DNA of 12,471 nt from positions 1 through 12,471 of the forward strand of contig JBKPRX010000104.1 in the NCBI GenBank assembly GCA_046734795.1. The letters are read 5' to 3'. This DNA is from JBKPRX01 sp046734795. GTDB taxonomy: Bacteria > Actinomycetota > Thermoleophilia > Gaiellales > Gaiellaceae. The position numbers and the translations under genes were made by a program. The notes beneath the pieces were generated by a model. That model did no database searches, was not told the origin of the DNA, and saw only the letters and a program-made list of their open reading frames with translations. Positions 1 to 7,124 of the stretch are shown piece by piece (position 1 is the stretch's first letter; the number at the start of each line of letters is the position of its first letter).

Positions 1-705
1 CACCTCGTCGCGCAGCTTCTGCACGTCGTCGCCGATCTTCACCGTCACGCCGGGAACGATCTGGAACCCCGGCTTCGTCTCGCCGAGGTGCGGCTTGAAG
101 ACGTCGCCGAAGCGGTCGGGGTCGAAGAAGATCGGCAGCCAGCCGTCCGCGATCTCCGCGGCGAGCGCGATGTTCTTCGGGCCGATCGCGGCCAAGAGAA
201 TCGGGATGTCGGAGCGAAGCGGGCGTCCCATGATTTTCAGCGGCTTGCCGAGCCCGCTCGAGCCGGGGCCCTTGTACGGGATCTGGTAGTGCTCGCCGTC
301 GTGCTCCACGACCTCGCGGCGGAGCGCGGCGCGGACGATCTCGATGTACTCGCGCGTCTTGCCGAGCGGCTTGCCCCACTTGTCGCCGTGCCAGCCTTCG
401 ACCACCTGCGGGCCCGACGTGCCGAGCCCCATCACGAAGCGCCCGTTCGAGAGCATGTCGAGCGTCATCGCCGTCATCGCCGCGTTGCCCGGCGAGCGGC
501 CTGGGATCTGCATGATCGCGGAGCCGACCTTGATCTTCGTCGTGCGCGCGGCGAGGTACGAGAGGACGGTGACGCAGTCGGTGCCGTACGCCTCGGCGGC
601 CCACGCGGAGTCGTAGCCGAGCTTCTCGGCCTCGACGGCGAGGTCGATGCGATCGTGAAGGCTCTGGCCCGGCGCCGCGTATCCGAGGTTCAGACCGAGC
701 TGCAT
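1..705 (-). CDS. LLM-class F420-dependent oxidoreductase, 3' end cut off by window edge
   Basis: The reading frame from ATG at 705 stays open to base 1, giving 235 residues with no stop, so the C-terminal third is outside the window (family members are usually about 330-350 aa). The TIM-barrel luciferase-like start MQLGLNLGY is visible. The signature GLGTSGPQVVEGWHG lies at residues 93-107, followed by KTREYIEIVRAALRRE (116-131) and LLAAIGPKNIALAAEIADGW (170-189). In this family such proteins use reduced coenzyme F420 to move hydride to or from an organic substrate in the cytoplasm. The substrate cannot be told from sequence. The start is preceded by an AGGA-type ribosome binding site on the minus strand at about 715-718. 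It is divergent from the HelD-like gene. The family call is firm; F420 rather than FMN use is inferred from the signature. Confidence 0.9.
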   Translation of the reverse strand, partial: MQLGLNLGYAAPGQSLHDRIDLAVEAEKLGYDSAWAAEAYGTDCVTVLSYLAARTTKIKVGSAIMQIPGRSPGNAAMTAMTLDMLSNGRFVMGLGTSGPQVVEGWHGDKWGKPLGKTREYIEIVRAALRREVVEHDGEHYQIPYKGPGSSGLGKPLKIMGRPLRSDIPILLAAIGPKNIALAAEIADGWLPIFFDPDRFGDVFKPHLGETKPGFQIVPGVTVKIGDDVQKLRDEV

Positions 706-740
706 GTAGGACGATCCTATGCCGTTACCGTGGATTCGGT
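706..740. promoter_or_regulatory. Divergent intergenic region with a short inverted repeat
   Basis: Only 35 bases separate the divergent oxidoreductase and HelD-like starts, so both promoters must overlap each other or lie inside the opposite gene. An inverted repeat TAGGA-CGA-TCCTA sits at 707-719, and its right arm, read on the minus strand, supplies the AGGA ribosome binding site of the oxidoreductase. I see no convincing -35/-10 pair for either gene. The repeat could be an operator or chance. Confidence 0.35.
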
Positions 741-2678
741 ATGCCCCACCCGGATCTGCCAGCGGAACAGGCCTACGTCGACCATGCCTACGAGCAGCTC
801 GACCGGCTGCGGGAGCTCGTGGCGCGAGCGGGCGGAGCCGGCGTCTCGGAGGTCGCCGCGCTCGCGCTCGAGGCGTGGTCTGCGAAGCGGCTGCAGACGT
901 TCCTCGACGCCGAGCGCGGCCTCTGCTTCGGCCGCCTCGACCTCGAGGGGATCGAGCGGCCGCTCTACGTCGGTCGCCGCTGGGTGCACGACGACGCGCA
1001 GGACGTCCTCGTCGTCAACTGGCAGGCGCCCGCGGCGCGGCCGTTCTACACCGCGACTCCCGCAGAGCCCGAGCGCGTCACGCTGCGCCGCCGCTTTCGC
1101 ACCGACGGCCGCCGTGTGATCGATCTCAGCGACGAGACGCTCGACGGCTCGGGCGCAAGCGTCGCCGGCGGCGACTTCTTGCTCGAGGAGCTCGGGCGGA
1201 GCCGCGAGCCGCACATGCGCGACATCGTCGCGACGATCCAGACCGACCAGTACCGCCTGATCACGCGTGAGCTGACGCCGCCGCTCGTGATCCAAGGCGG
1301 GCCCGGCACCGGCAAGACCGCCGTCGGACTGCACCGGGCCTCGTACGTCCTCTACACGCATCGCGACGAGCTGCGACGGAGCGGCGTGCTCGTCGTCGGG
1401 CCGAACCCGACGTTCATCGAGTACGTGTCGCACGTGCTGCCCGCGCTCGGCGAGGACGCGGTCGAGCAGCGCGCGATCGGCGAGCTCGTCGACGGAGTCG
1501 CGGCGGCCGCGACGGACGAACTCGAGGCGGCGCGCGTGAAGGGCGATCTGCGGCTCGCCGAGGTCGTGGCGCGAGCGGTCGAGCTTCGTTCGACGCCGGC
1601 GCCTGAAGAGCTGTACGCGCGCGTCGACGGTGCGTTCGTCAAGGTGCGCGAGCACGAGGTCGCCGAGCTGCTCGAAGAGGCGCGCGCCGACCTCGACCTC
1701 ACCGCAGCGGCTCGCGAGCGGTTCCGCATGGACGTGCTTCGTCGCTTCTACGAGGACTACAACGACGTGCACGGCGCGCGTGCGCTGCGCGACTTCGCCG
1801 AGATCGAACGCGCAATCGGTGCGAAAGGGTTCCTGAAGGGCTGGCTCGACCGCGTGTGGCCCGCGCCGAAGCCGACGGAGCTCGTGCGGACGCTGCTGAC
1901 GTCTGCGTCTGCGCTCGCGGCCGCCGCGGACGGAATTCTCGGCGACGACGAGCAGCGCACGATCCTCCGTCCGCGCGCACGCTTCGCCTGGCGAGACGGC
2001 GACGTGCCGCTCCTGGATGAAGCAATCGCACTCGTGCAGAAGGCACCGCACGTCTACGGCCACGTGATCGTCGACGAGGCTCAGGACTTGACTCCGATGC
2101 AGCTTCGGATGGTCGCGAGGCGCGCCGCTCCGGGTTCGCTGACGATCCTCGGGGACGTCGCGCAGGCGACCGGGCCGATCGCGTACCGGTCGTGGGCCGA
2201 GGTTCTCCCGTATCTCGCAGACGGTCAAGAGGCCGCAGTCGAGGAGCTGCGTCATGCGTACCGCGTGCCGCGCGAGATCATGGAGCTTGCGCTGCCGTTG
2301 CTCGAACGCATCGCGCCGGACGTCGAGCCTCCGATCCCGTTCCGTCCGGGCGGGACGCCGCCGCGGCTCGTGCGCGTGGACGAGAGCGAGCTCGTCGCAG
2401 CCGCACTGCGCGAGGCGAAGGACCTCGCGCGCGAGGACGGCTTGCTCGCGGTGATCCTTCCGGCTGCGCTGCGACCCGACGTCGCGACCGGCTCTGCGTT
2501 CGAAGACGCAGTCGCGCTGCTGACGCCGCGCGAGGCGAAAGGGCTCGAGTTCGACCACGTGATCGTCGTCGAGCCCGCCCTGATCGCAGAGCCCGAGCAG
2601 GGACTGCGCGAGCTGTACGTCGCGTTGACGCGTCCGACGCAGACGCTCGTCGTCGTGCACTCGCGTCCGCTCCCGTGA
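741..2678 (+). CDS. HelD/HelR-type RNA polymerase-associated ATPase (UvrD-like superfamily 1)
   Basis: A 645-residue SF1 motor protein. The N terminus (EQAYVDHAYEQLDRLREL, 9-26) resembles the coiled-coil arm of actinobacterial HelD. It is followed by the conserved block YVGRRWVHDD..VLVVNWQAPAARPFY (76-103). A Q-motif-like TIQTDQYRLI (165-174) precedes Walker A GGPGTGKTA (186-194). Walker B is VIVDEAQD (442-449), then LTILGDVAQAT (467-477), and the C-terminal helicase motifs are REAKGLEFDHVIVVEP (597-612) and ELYVALTRPTQTLVVV (624-639). HelD proteins use ATP to free stalled RNA polymerase from nucleic acid, and the actinobacterial HelR branch can also protect against rifamycins. At 645 aa it is shorter than the usual 700-770, mostly in the middle. 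The ATG at 741 is favoured because the HelD arm begins there, though no strong Shine-Dalgarno is visible. The coupled GNAT gene follows. Confidence 0.85.
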   Translation: MPHPDLPAEQAYVDHAYEQLDRLRELVARAGGAGVSEVAALALEAWSAKRLQTFLDAERGLCFGRLDLEGIERPLYVGRRWVHDDAQDVLVVNWQAPAARPFYTATPAEPERVTLRRRFRTDGRRVIDLSDETLDGSGASVAGGDFLLEELGRSREPHMRDIVATIQTDQYRLITRELTPPLVIQGGPGTGKTAVGLHRASYVLYTHRDELRRSGVLVVGPNPTFIEYVSHVLPALGEDAVEQRAIGELVDGVAAAATDELEAARVKGDLRLAEVVARAVELRSTPAPEELYARVDGAFVKVREHEVAELLEEARADLDLTAAARERFRMDVLRRFYEDYNDVHGARALRDFAEIERAIGAKGFLKGWLDRVWPAPKPTELVRTLLTSASALAAAADGILGDDEQRTILRPRARFAWRDGDVPLLDEAIALVQKAPHVYGHVIVDEAQDLTPMQLRMVARRAAPGSLTILGDVAQATGPIAYRSWAEVLPYLADGQEAAVEELRHAYRVPREIMELALPLLERIAPDVEPPIPFRPGGTPPRLVRVDESELVAAALREAKDLAREDGLLAVILPAALRPDVATGSAFEDAVALLTPREAKGLEFDHVIVVEPALIAEPEQGLRELYVALTRPTQTLVVVHSRPLP

Positions 2679-3130
2679 CCGACGTCGATGCGCTCTTTGC
2701 AGTGCAGAAGGCCGCGTCGCTCGCGGGCTTCGCCCACATCTTCCCGCCGGAGCAGTTTTCGTTTCCCGACGAGGCGGTGCGCAGAGAGCTTGCCGCGCAA
2801 ATTGCCGCCCCGGCGGCGCGCGTGCTGACTGAAGAGATCGAAGGGTGCGTCGTCGGCTTCGCGTTGCTGGAGAACGAGTCGATGCACCGGCTGTTCGTCT
2901 TGCCGGAATTCTGGGGCAAGGGCGTCGCAGCGCGGTTGCACGACGAGGCGCTGGATGTCTGGCGGAACCTCGGAGTCGTCGAGGCGCGACTCTGGGTGCT
3001 CGAGGAGAACGAGCGGGCGCGCCGGTTCTACGAGCGGCATGGCTGGAGCGACGACGGCATGCGGGAGCCGACGCAGTTCCCGCCGTATCCGGTCAGGCTG
3101 CGCTATCGCCTCGACGTAGCTCACACGTAA
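2675..3130 (+). CDS. GNAT-family N-acetyltransferase
   Basis: A 151-residue acetyltransferase. The start is taken as the GTG at 2675, which overlaps the helicase TGA in a GTGA junction and so points to translational coupling; there is no separate ribosome binding site. The same frame is open much further upstream, but that part lies inside the helicase gene. GNAT motif A is HRLFVLPEFWGKGVAARL (71-88), the acetyl-CoA pyrophosphate loop being WGKGVAARL. Motif B is LWVLEENERARRFYERHGW (106-124), followed by the usual strand near the C terminus. GNAT enzymes move an acetyl group from acetyl-CoA to an amine on a small molecule or protein. The acceptor is unknown. Tight coupling to HelD suggests co-expression under the same conditions, but the helicase need not be the substrate. 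Confidence 0.85.
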   Translation: MTDVDALFAVQKAASLAGFAHIFPPEQFSFPDEAVRRELAAQIAAPAARVLTEEIEGCVVGFALLENESMHRLFVLPEFWGKGVAARLHDEALDVWRNLGVVEARLWVLEENERARRFYERHGWSDDGMREPTQFPPYPVRLRYRLDVAHT

Positions 3131-3147
3131 GCCGTTAGGTTCCGCGA

Positions 3148-4089
3148 ATGCGAACGACACGACTCGGCAGTGACGGTCCCGAGGTTTCGGTCGTCGGGCT
3201 CGGCACGAACAACTTCGGCCTCCGGCTCGACGCCGACCAGACAAAGGCGGTCGTCGACGCGGCGATCGACGCGGGCATCACGCTCTTCGACACCGCAGAC
3301 GCGTACACCGCCGGCAAGAGCGAGGAGTTTCTCGGGCGCGCGGTCGGCGATCGGCGCGACAAGGTCCTGATCGCGACGAAGTTCGGCGGTACGCCGTTCG
3401 CCGGCGAGCTGCCACCTGCGCCGGATGCTCCGAAGGGCTCGCGCGAGTACGTGCGCTGGGCGTGCGAGCACTCGCTGCAGCGGCTCGGCACGGATTACAT
3501 CGACGTCTACCAGTACCACTTTCCGGACAAGGTGACGCCGCTCGAAGAAACGCTCGGCGCGATGAGCGAGCTCGTCGACGAAGGCAAGGTGCGGTTCATC
3601 GGCACGTCGAACCAGGAACCGCCTGCGATCGAGGCAGCAGACCGGTCGGCGAGCGAGAACGGCCGGCATCGGTTCGTCTCGGCGCAGAACCGCTACAGCC
3701 TCGTCACGCGCGACGCCGAGGACGAGCTCTTGCCGACGTGCGAGCGGCTCGGCATCGGCTTCCTCCCGTACTTCCCGCTCGAGAGCGGACTCCTCACCGG
3801 CAAGGTGAAGCGGGGCGAGAAGCCGCCGGAGGGAACGCGCCTCGCGAGCGGACGGTTCGACGCGTTCATGACCGACGAGACCTTCGACCGGATCGAGGCG
3901 CTCGAGCGGTTCGGCGCTGAGCGCGGCGTCGGTCTCCTGGAGGTCGCGATCGGCGGACTCGCCGCGATGCCTGCCGTCGCATCGGTGATCGCAGGCGCAA
4001 CCAATCCGGATCAAGTGCGCGCGAACGCGGCGGCTGGGCAGTGGCAGCCCTCGACCGCAGAAGTCGAAGCGCTCAAGCAGCTGCGCTAG
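3148..4089 (+). CDS. Aldo/keto reductase
   Basis: A 313-residue NAD(P)H-dependent oxidoreductase covering a full AKR barrel. All four catalytic residues can be placed: Asp48 in LFDTADAY, Tyr53 in the same motif, Lys78 in ATKFG, and His124 in YQYHFPD. Cofactor-binding stretches include VSAQNRYSL (about 167-175) and the C-terminal VIAGATNPDQVRANAAA (about 281-297), typical of the AKR11/12-like group. The family reduces aldehydes or ketones to alcohols, or the reverse, in the cytoplasm; the natural substrate cannot be predicted. It starts 17 bases after the acetyltransferase stop with a weak TTAGG-type ribosome binding site, so it is probably on the same transcript as the helicase and acetyltransferase genes. 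No anomaly in length or key residues. Confidence 0.92.
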   Translation: MRTTRLGSDGPEVSVVGLGTNNFGLRLDADQTKAVVDAAIDAGITLFDTADAYTAGKSEEFLGRAVGDRRDKVLIATKFGGTPFAGELPPAPDAPKGSREYVRWACEHSLQRLGTDYIDVYQYHFPDKVTPLEETLGAMSELVDEGKVRFIGTSNQEPPAIEAADRSASENGRHRFVSAQNRYSLVTRDAEDELLPTCERLGIGFLPYFPLESGLLTGKVKRGEKPPEGTRLASGRFDAFMTDETFDRIEALERFGAERGVGLLEVAIGGLAAMPAVASVIAGATNPDQVRANAAAGQWQPSTAEVEALKQLR

Positions 4090-4127
4090 ACACCGATCGA
4101 GGGATCCACTTGAGCCAACGGCGCGCC

Positions 4128-4178
4128 GATCCCCCCGGCGTCACTGCAAGGCGGAGCGGCACGCCGGAAAAGGGGATC
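4128..4178 (+). promoter_or_regulatory. Bulged hairpin that can hide the ribosome binding site of the propeller gene
   Basis: GATCCCC (4128-4134) pairs with GGGGATC (4172-4178), and CCGGCGT (4135-4141) pairs with ACGCCGG (4161-4167). This gives 14 base pairs, interrupted only by a one-sided AAAA bulge (4168-4171), with a 19-base loop. The right arm contains AGGGGA, the likely Shine-Dalgarno for the ATG at 4181. An upstream GGGATC (4101-4106) could instead pair with GATCCC (4128-4133) and free the site. The pairing was read directly from the bases; the regulatory role is inferred. It could also slow or end transcription from the upstream gene, but no T-tract follows. Confidence 0.5.
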
Positions 4179-4180
4179 CG

Positions 4181-5689
4181 ATGTCCACTCGCGCTTTGCT
4201 TGCCGCCGTCCTCGTCGCACTTGCGCTCCCGGCACTCGCCGTTGGTAGCGACGCCGTCCAGAACGGCAGGATCGTGTTCGTCTCCGACCGCAGCGGGAGC
4301 CTCGAGCTCTGGACCGCCGACGCCGCGGGCGGCACACAGACGCAGCTCACGCTCTCCGCGCCCGGCGTTTCGAACCAGTGGCCGTCGTGGTCGCCTGACG
4401 GGGCGCAGGTCGCATACGTCAGCGCGGCGAGCGGCTCGCGCTGGTTCCTGTCGCTCGTGGACGCAGATGGCACCGGCGCGCACCAGCTCTTTCCGAGCGC
4501 GGACGGCTACCAGCCGTTCGACGACGGGCCGACGGCGTGGTCGCCGGATGGTCAATGGATCCTCTTCTCCTCGACGCGACCGTTCAACGCCGCCTGGAAC
4601 CTCTGGCTCGTACATCCCGACGGCACGGAGCTGCACCGGCTGACGACCGACTGGGGCTACGACCCTGCCTGGTCGCCGGACGGAACGAAGATCGCATTCG
4701 AGGGTCTGGATCCGGCGGTCGGCAACGTGGTCGAGGTGATGAATGCGGACGGCAGCGGCCCACAGCGGCTGACGAGTGCGACACAGCCCGAGACCGCGCC
4801 CGCGTGGTCACCCGACGGAACGCAGATCGCGTTCGGTCGCTACACGTCGGACTGGCGCGTCTCGAGCGCGCACGCGATCTTCGTCGCGAACGCAGACGGA
4901 AGCAACGAGCGCCAACTCACATTCGGTGGCACGTACGACGACCACGCGATCTGGTCTCCGGACGGTCAGTGGATCCTGTTCGGGCGCGGCGGGCAGCTCT
5001 ACAAGGTTCGGCCGGACGGAAGCTCGCTGACGCAACTCGCAATGCCCGGAACGGACTACGCAGCCGATTGGGCGGCCGCGCGAATCCTGCCGCCGCCGCC
5101 TCCGCCTGCCGACACGACACCGCCGACGATCTCGATCTTCACACCGACGGACGGCAGCTCGTGGGCGCTCGGCACGCTCGTGAACGTCGCGTATCGCTGT
5201 GACGACGGCCGTGACGGCTCGGGCGTCGCGTCTTGCACGGCGAATCAAGCCGGCGACCGTCTCGACACCGGTAGCGTCGGCTGGCACGACTTCACGGTCA
5301 CGGCGCGCGACAACGCGGGCAACCTCGCGACGAGGACGAATCGCTACGACGTCGTCTGGCCGTTCTCGGGCTTCGGCTCGCCGGTCGCGAATCCACCGAG
5401 CCTCAACAACGTGAACCCCGGCTCCGAGATCCCGCTTCGGTTCTCGCTCGGCGGGCCTCGGGGATCGGACGTCGTCGACAGCGTTCGCTGGCAGACCGTC
5501 TCATGCGACTCCTTCGCTGCGACGGCCTCGCCCGAACCCGCGACCGCGACAGTTGCGTACGCGGCATCGCTCGATCGCTACACCGTGCAGGTCGCGACGA
5601 GCAAGAGCTGGAACGGAACGTGCCGCCGCGTGTCTGTCTCGCTCCGCGACGGCAGTGCACACGACGCGCTGTTCCGCTTCACGAAGTAG
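4181..5689 (+). CDS. Secreted PD40/TolB-like beta-propeller protein with C-terminal PxKF domain
   Basis: A 502-residue exported protein. Residues 1-22 form a signal peptide with a hydrophobic core (LLAAVLVALALPALA) and a likely cut near 21-24. Residues 27-300 hold about six propeller units: WSPDG recurs at 70, 120, 164, 209 and 258, usually followed by a strand such as IAF or WILF, and a degenerate last unit sits near 294-298. Residues 304-310 are a proline linker. Residues 313-393 look like an Ig-like extracellular domain with Cys340 and Cys352. Residues 394-502 match the PxKF type, with PGSEIPLRFSL (413-423) and SKSWNGTCRRVSVSL (474-488), and Cys442/Cys481 as a probable disulfide. TolB-like propellers usually bind protein or glycan partners; no catalytic residues are seen. 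AGGGGA at 4171-4176 sets the start. Role unknown. Confidence 0.85.
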   Translation: MSTRALLAAVLVALALPALAVGSDAVQNGRIVFVSDRSGSLELWTADAAGGTQTQLTLSAPGVSNQWPSWSPDGAQVAYVSAASGSRWFLSLVDADGTGAHQLFPSADGYQPFDDGPTAWSPDGQWILFSSTRPFNAAWNLWLVHPDGTELHRLTTDWGYDPAWSPDGTKIAFEGLDPAVGNVVEVMNADGSGPQRLTSATQPETAPAWSPDGTQIAFGRYTSDWRVSSAHAIFVANADGSNERQLTFGGTYDDHAIWSPDGQWILFGRGGQLYKVRPDGSSLTQLAMPGTDYAADWAAARILPPPPPPADTTPPTISIFTPTDGSSWALGTLVNVAYRCDDGRDGSGVASCTANQAGDRLDTGSVGWHDFTVTARDNAGNLATRTNRYDVVWPFSGFGSPVANPPSLNNVNPGSEIPLRFSLGGPRGSDVVDSVRWQTVSCDSFAATASPEPATATVAYAASLDRYTVQVATSKSWNGTCRRVSVSLRDGSAHDALFRFTK

Positions 5690-7124
5690 GGCCGGGTCGT
5701 ACGACGACGCGGCGGAACCGCTGCCGCTCGGCGGGTAGGTAGAAGCCGAGCGGCAGCAGCAGCAACGGATACACCGCGACGACTGCAATCGAGACCGCGA
5801 GGCCAAGGTCGGGCCAGCGCGCGACAAGCGTCAGCCCGACGGCTGCTGCGACCGCGGTTACGACTCGGCGCCACTGATACGGAACCGCGTAGACCGACTG
5901 CGCGTAGAGAAGCATCCCGCCGAAGAGCGTCACGTACGCGACGAGCGTCGACACCGCGGCGCCGACCATCCCGTACGCGGGCACGAGCCAGAAGTTCAGG
6001 CCGACGTTCACGCCCGCCCCGACGCCGGTCACGACCCAGTTCAGCTGCGTCTTGCGCGCGCGGCCGCTGCCGATCGCGAGCACCGTGTAGCCCGCATACG
6101 CAACTCCCGCGAAGGCGAGCAGCGCGACCGCTTCCTCCGCGCGTTGGAAGCGCGGCGTCGTCAGGAGCTGGACGAGCCACGGCGCGAGCGCTCCGAGTGC
6201 AAGCGCGAGCCAGGATGCAACGAGCAAGAGGTACGTGAGGACGTAGGCGTAGGTGCGGCGCGCTTCACGGTCGTCCTCGATCGAGTACGCGAACGCCGGC
6301 CACGCCGTCCTGAAGGCAATCAGGAGGAACGTGACCGCGGCCGAGACGCGAATAGCGACGGAGTAGACGCCCACCTCGGCCTGGCCCTTGTACGCGGCGA
6401 CGAACAGCCGGTCGATGAAGTTGATCGCCCAGAGTGCGAGCGCGCTCGGCACGAGCGGCAATCCGAACACCTGCATCCGCCGCAGGAGCGGGCGGTCGAG
6501 CTCGAGCCCGAGCTGCTCGCTGCGGTAGGCAAGGAGCGCTGCCCAGACGATGAGCGTCCCGACGAAGTTGCCGACGATCAGACCGAGCGAGCCCTTGTGG
6601 AGGATCGCGACGAGCACGACCGTCGTGCCGATCGTGATCACGACGTTCGCGAGGCTCGCGAGCGCGTACGCGACCGAGCGCTCCTCCACGCGGAAGAGCG
6701 CGGTGAGCTGCTCGTAGTTCATCTGCGCCCACAGGCCGACTGCGCCGGCGCGCACGAGCTCGGCGTGATCGCCGAGCCGAAGCACGTCGGCGATCTGCGG
6801 CGCGAAGACGAGCCCGAGGACGAGGCCCGCGGTCGCCATCGTCATCGTGAACCAGAAAGACGTGCGCACCACGCGCAGCCGCTCTCGCGCGTCCTTGTAG
6901 TCGAAGTAGAACCGGAAGAACGCGCTCGAGACGCCGAGGCGCAGCACGATCACGAGCACCGCAGAGGCAGCGGTGATCGTCTCGACGCGGCCGTAGTCGG
7001 CGCGCGTGAGGTAATGCGTGTAGAGCGGCAGGAGGAGGACCGCGAGGATTCGCGAGACGAGCCCGCCGATCCCGTAGATCGCGGAATGGCGCGCGAGGCG
7101 CTTCAGCTCGAGGCCGAGCCGCAT
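5679..7124 (-). CDS. Oligosaccharide flippase (Wzx-like, MOP superfamily)
   Basis: A 481-residue integral membrane protein with about 12-14 hydrophobic segments, for example residues 14-36, 47-63, 92-108, 155-175, 180-200, 221-240, 258-275, 294-321, 332-351, 363-381, 384-407, 421-435 and 440-462. The N terminus (SAIYGIGGLVSRILAVLLLP, 14-33) and the following THYLTRADYGRVE are typical of polysaccharide flippases. Such proteins move lipid-linked oligosaccharide units across the cytoplasmic membrane before assembly or ligation. It is the last gene of the leftward cluster. Its ATG at 7124 shares one base with the stop of the glycosyltransferase (TGATG), so it is probably translated by re-initiation. 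Its stop overlaps the convergent propeller gene by 11 bases. The class is firm; the sugar it carries is unknown. Confidence 0.9.
   Translation of the reverse strand: MRLGLELKRLARHSAIYGIGGLVSRILAVLLLPLYTHYLTRADYGRVETITAASAVLVIVLRLGVSSAFFRFYFDYKDARERLRVVRTSFWFTMTMATAGLVLGLVFAPQIADVLRLGDHAELVRAGAVGLWAQMNYEQLTALFRVEERSVAYALASLANVVITIGTTVVLVAILHKGSLGLIVGNFVGTLIVWAALLAYRSEQLGLELDRPLLRRMQVFGLPLVPSALALWAINFIDRLFVAAYKGQAEVGVYSVAIRVSAAVTFLLIAFRTAWPAFAYSIEDDREARRTYAYVLTYLLLVASWLALALGALAPWLVQLLTTPRFQRAEEAVALLAFAGVAYAGYTVLAIGSGRARKTQLNWVVTGVGAGVNVGLNFWLVPAYGMVGAAVSTLVAYVTLFGGMLLYAQSVYAVPYQWRRVVTAVAAAVGLTLVARWPDLGLAVSIAVVAVYPLLLLPLGFYLPAERQRFRRVVVRPGPTS

Noticed and set aside
88..1119. Plus-strand frame across the oxidoreductase and the start of the helicase
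   Set aside because: The translation is low-complexity, and it overlaps two well-supported genes on both strands.
717..2660. A 647-codon open frame on the minus strand opposite the HelD-like gene
   Set aside because: It lies fully antisense to a gene with intact SF1 motifs. Its translation is rich in Arg, Asp and His with no recognisable domain, as expected for a shadow frame in high-GC DNA.
2252..3244. Long minus-strand frame over the helicase end, acetyltransferase and reductase start
   Set aside because: It crosses three supported genes and is composed of Arg/Ser/Ala-rich sequence without motifs.
3121..4014. Minus-strand frame of about 297 codons opposite the aldo/keto reductase
   Set aside because: The reductase has its full catalytic tetrad; this frame is its mirror and shows no domain.
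4128..4178. Reading the hairpin before the propeller gene as a simple intrinsic terminator
   Set aside because: No T-tract follows; the right arm runs directly into the ribosome binding site and start codon. Attenuation cannot be excluded.
5696..5705. GTCGTACGAC palindrome near the convergent gene ends as a terminator
   Set aside because: It is only 10 bases with no loop, lies inside the flippase coding end, and has no T-tract on either strand.
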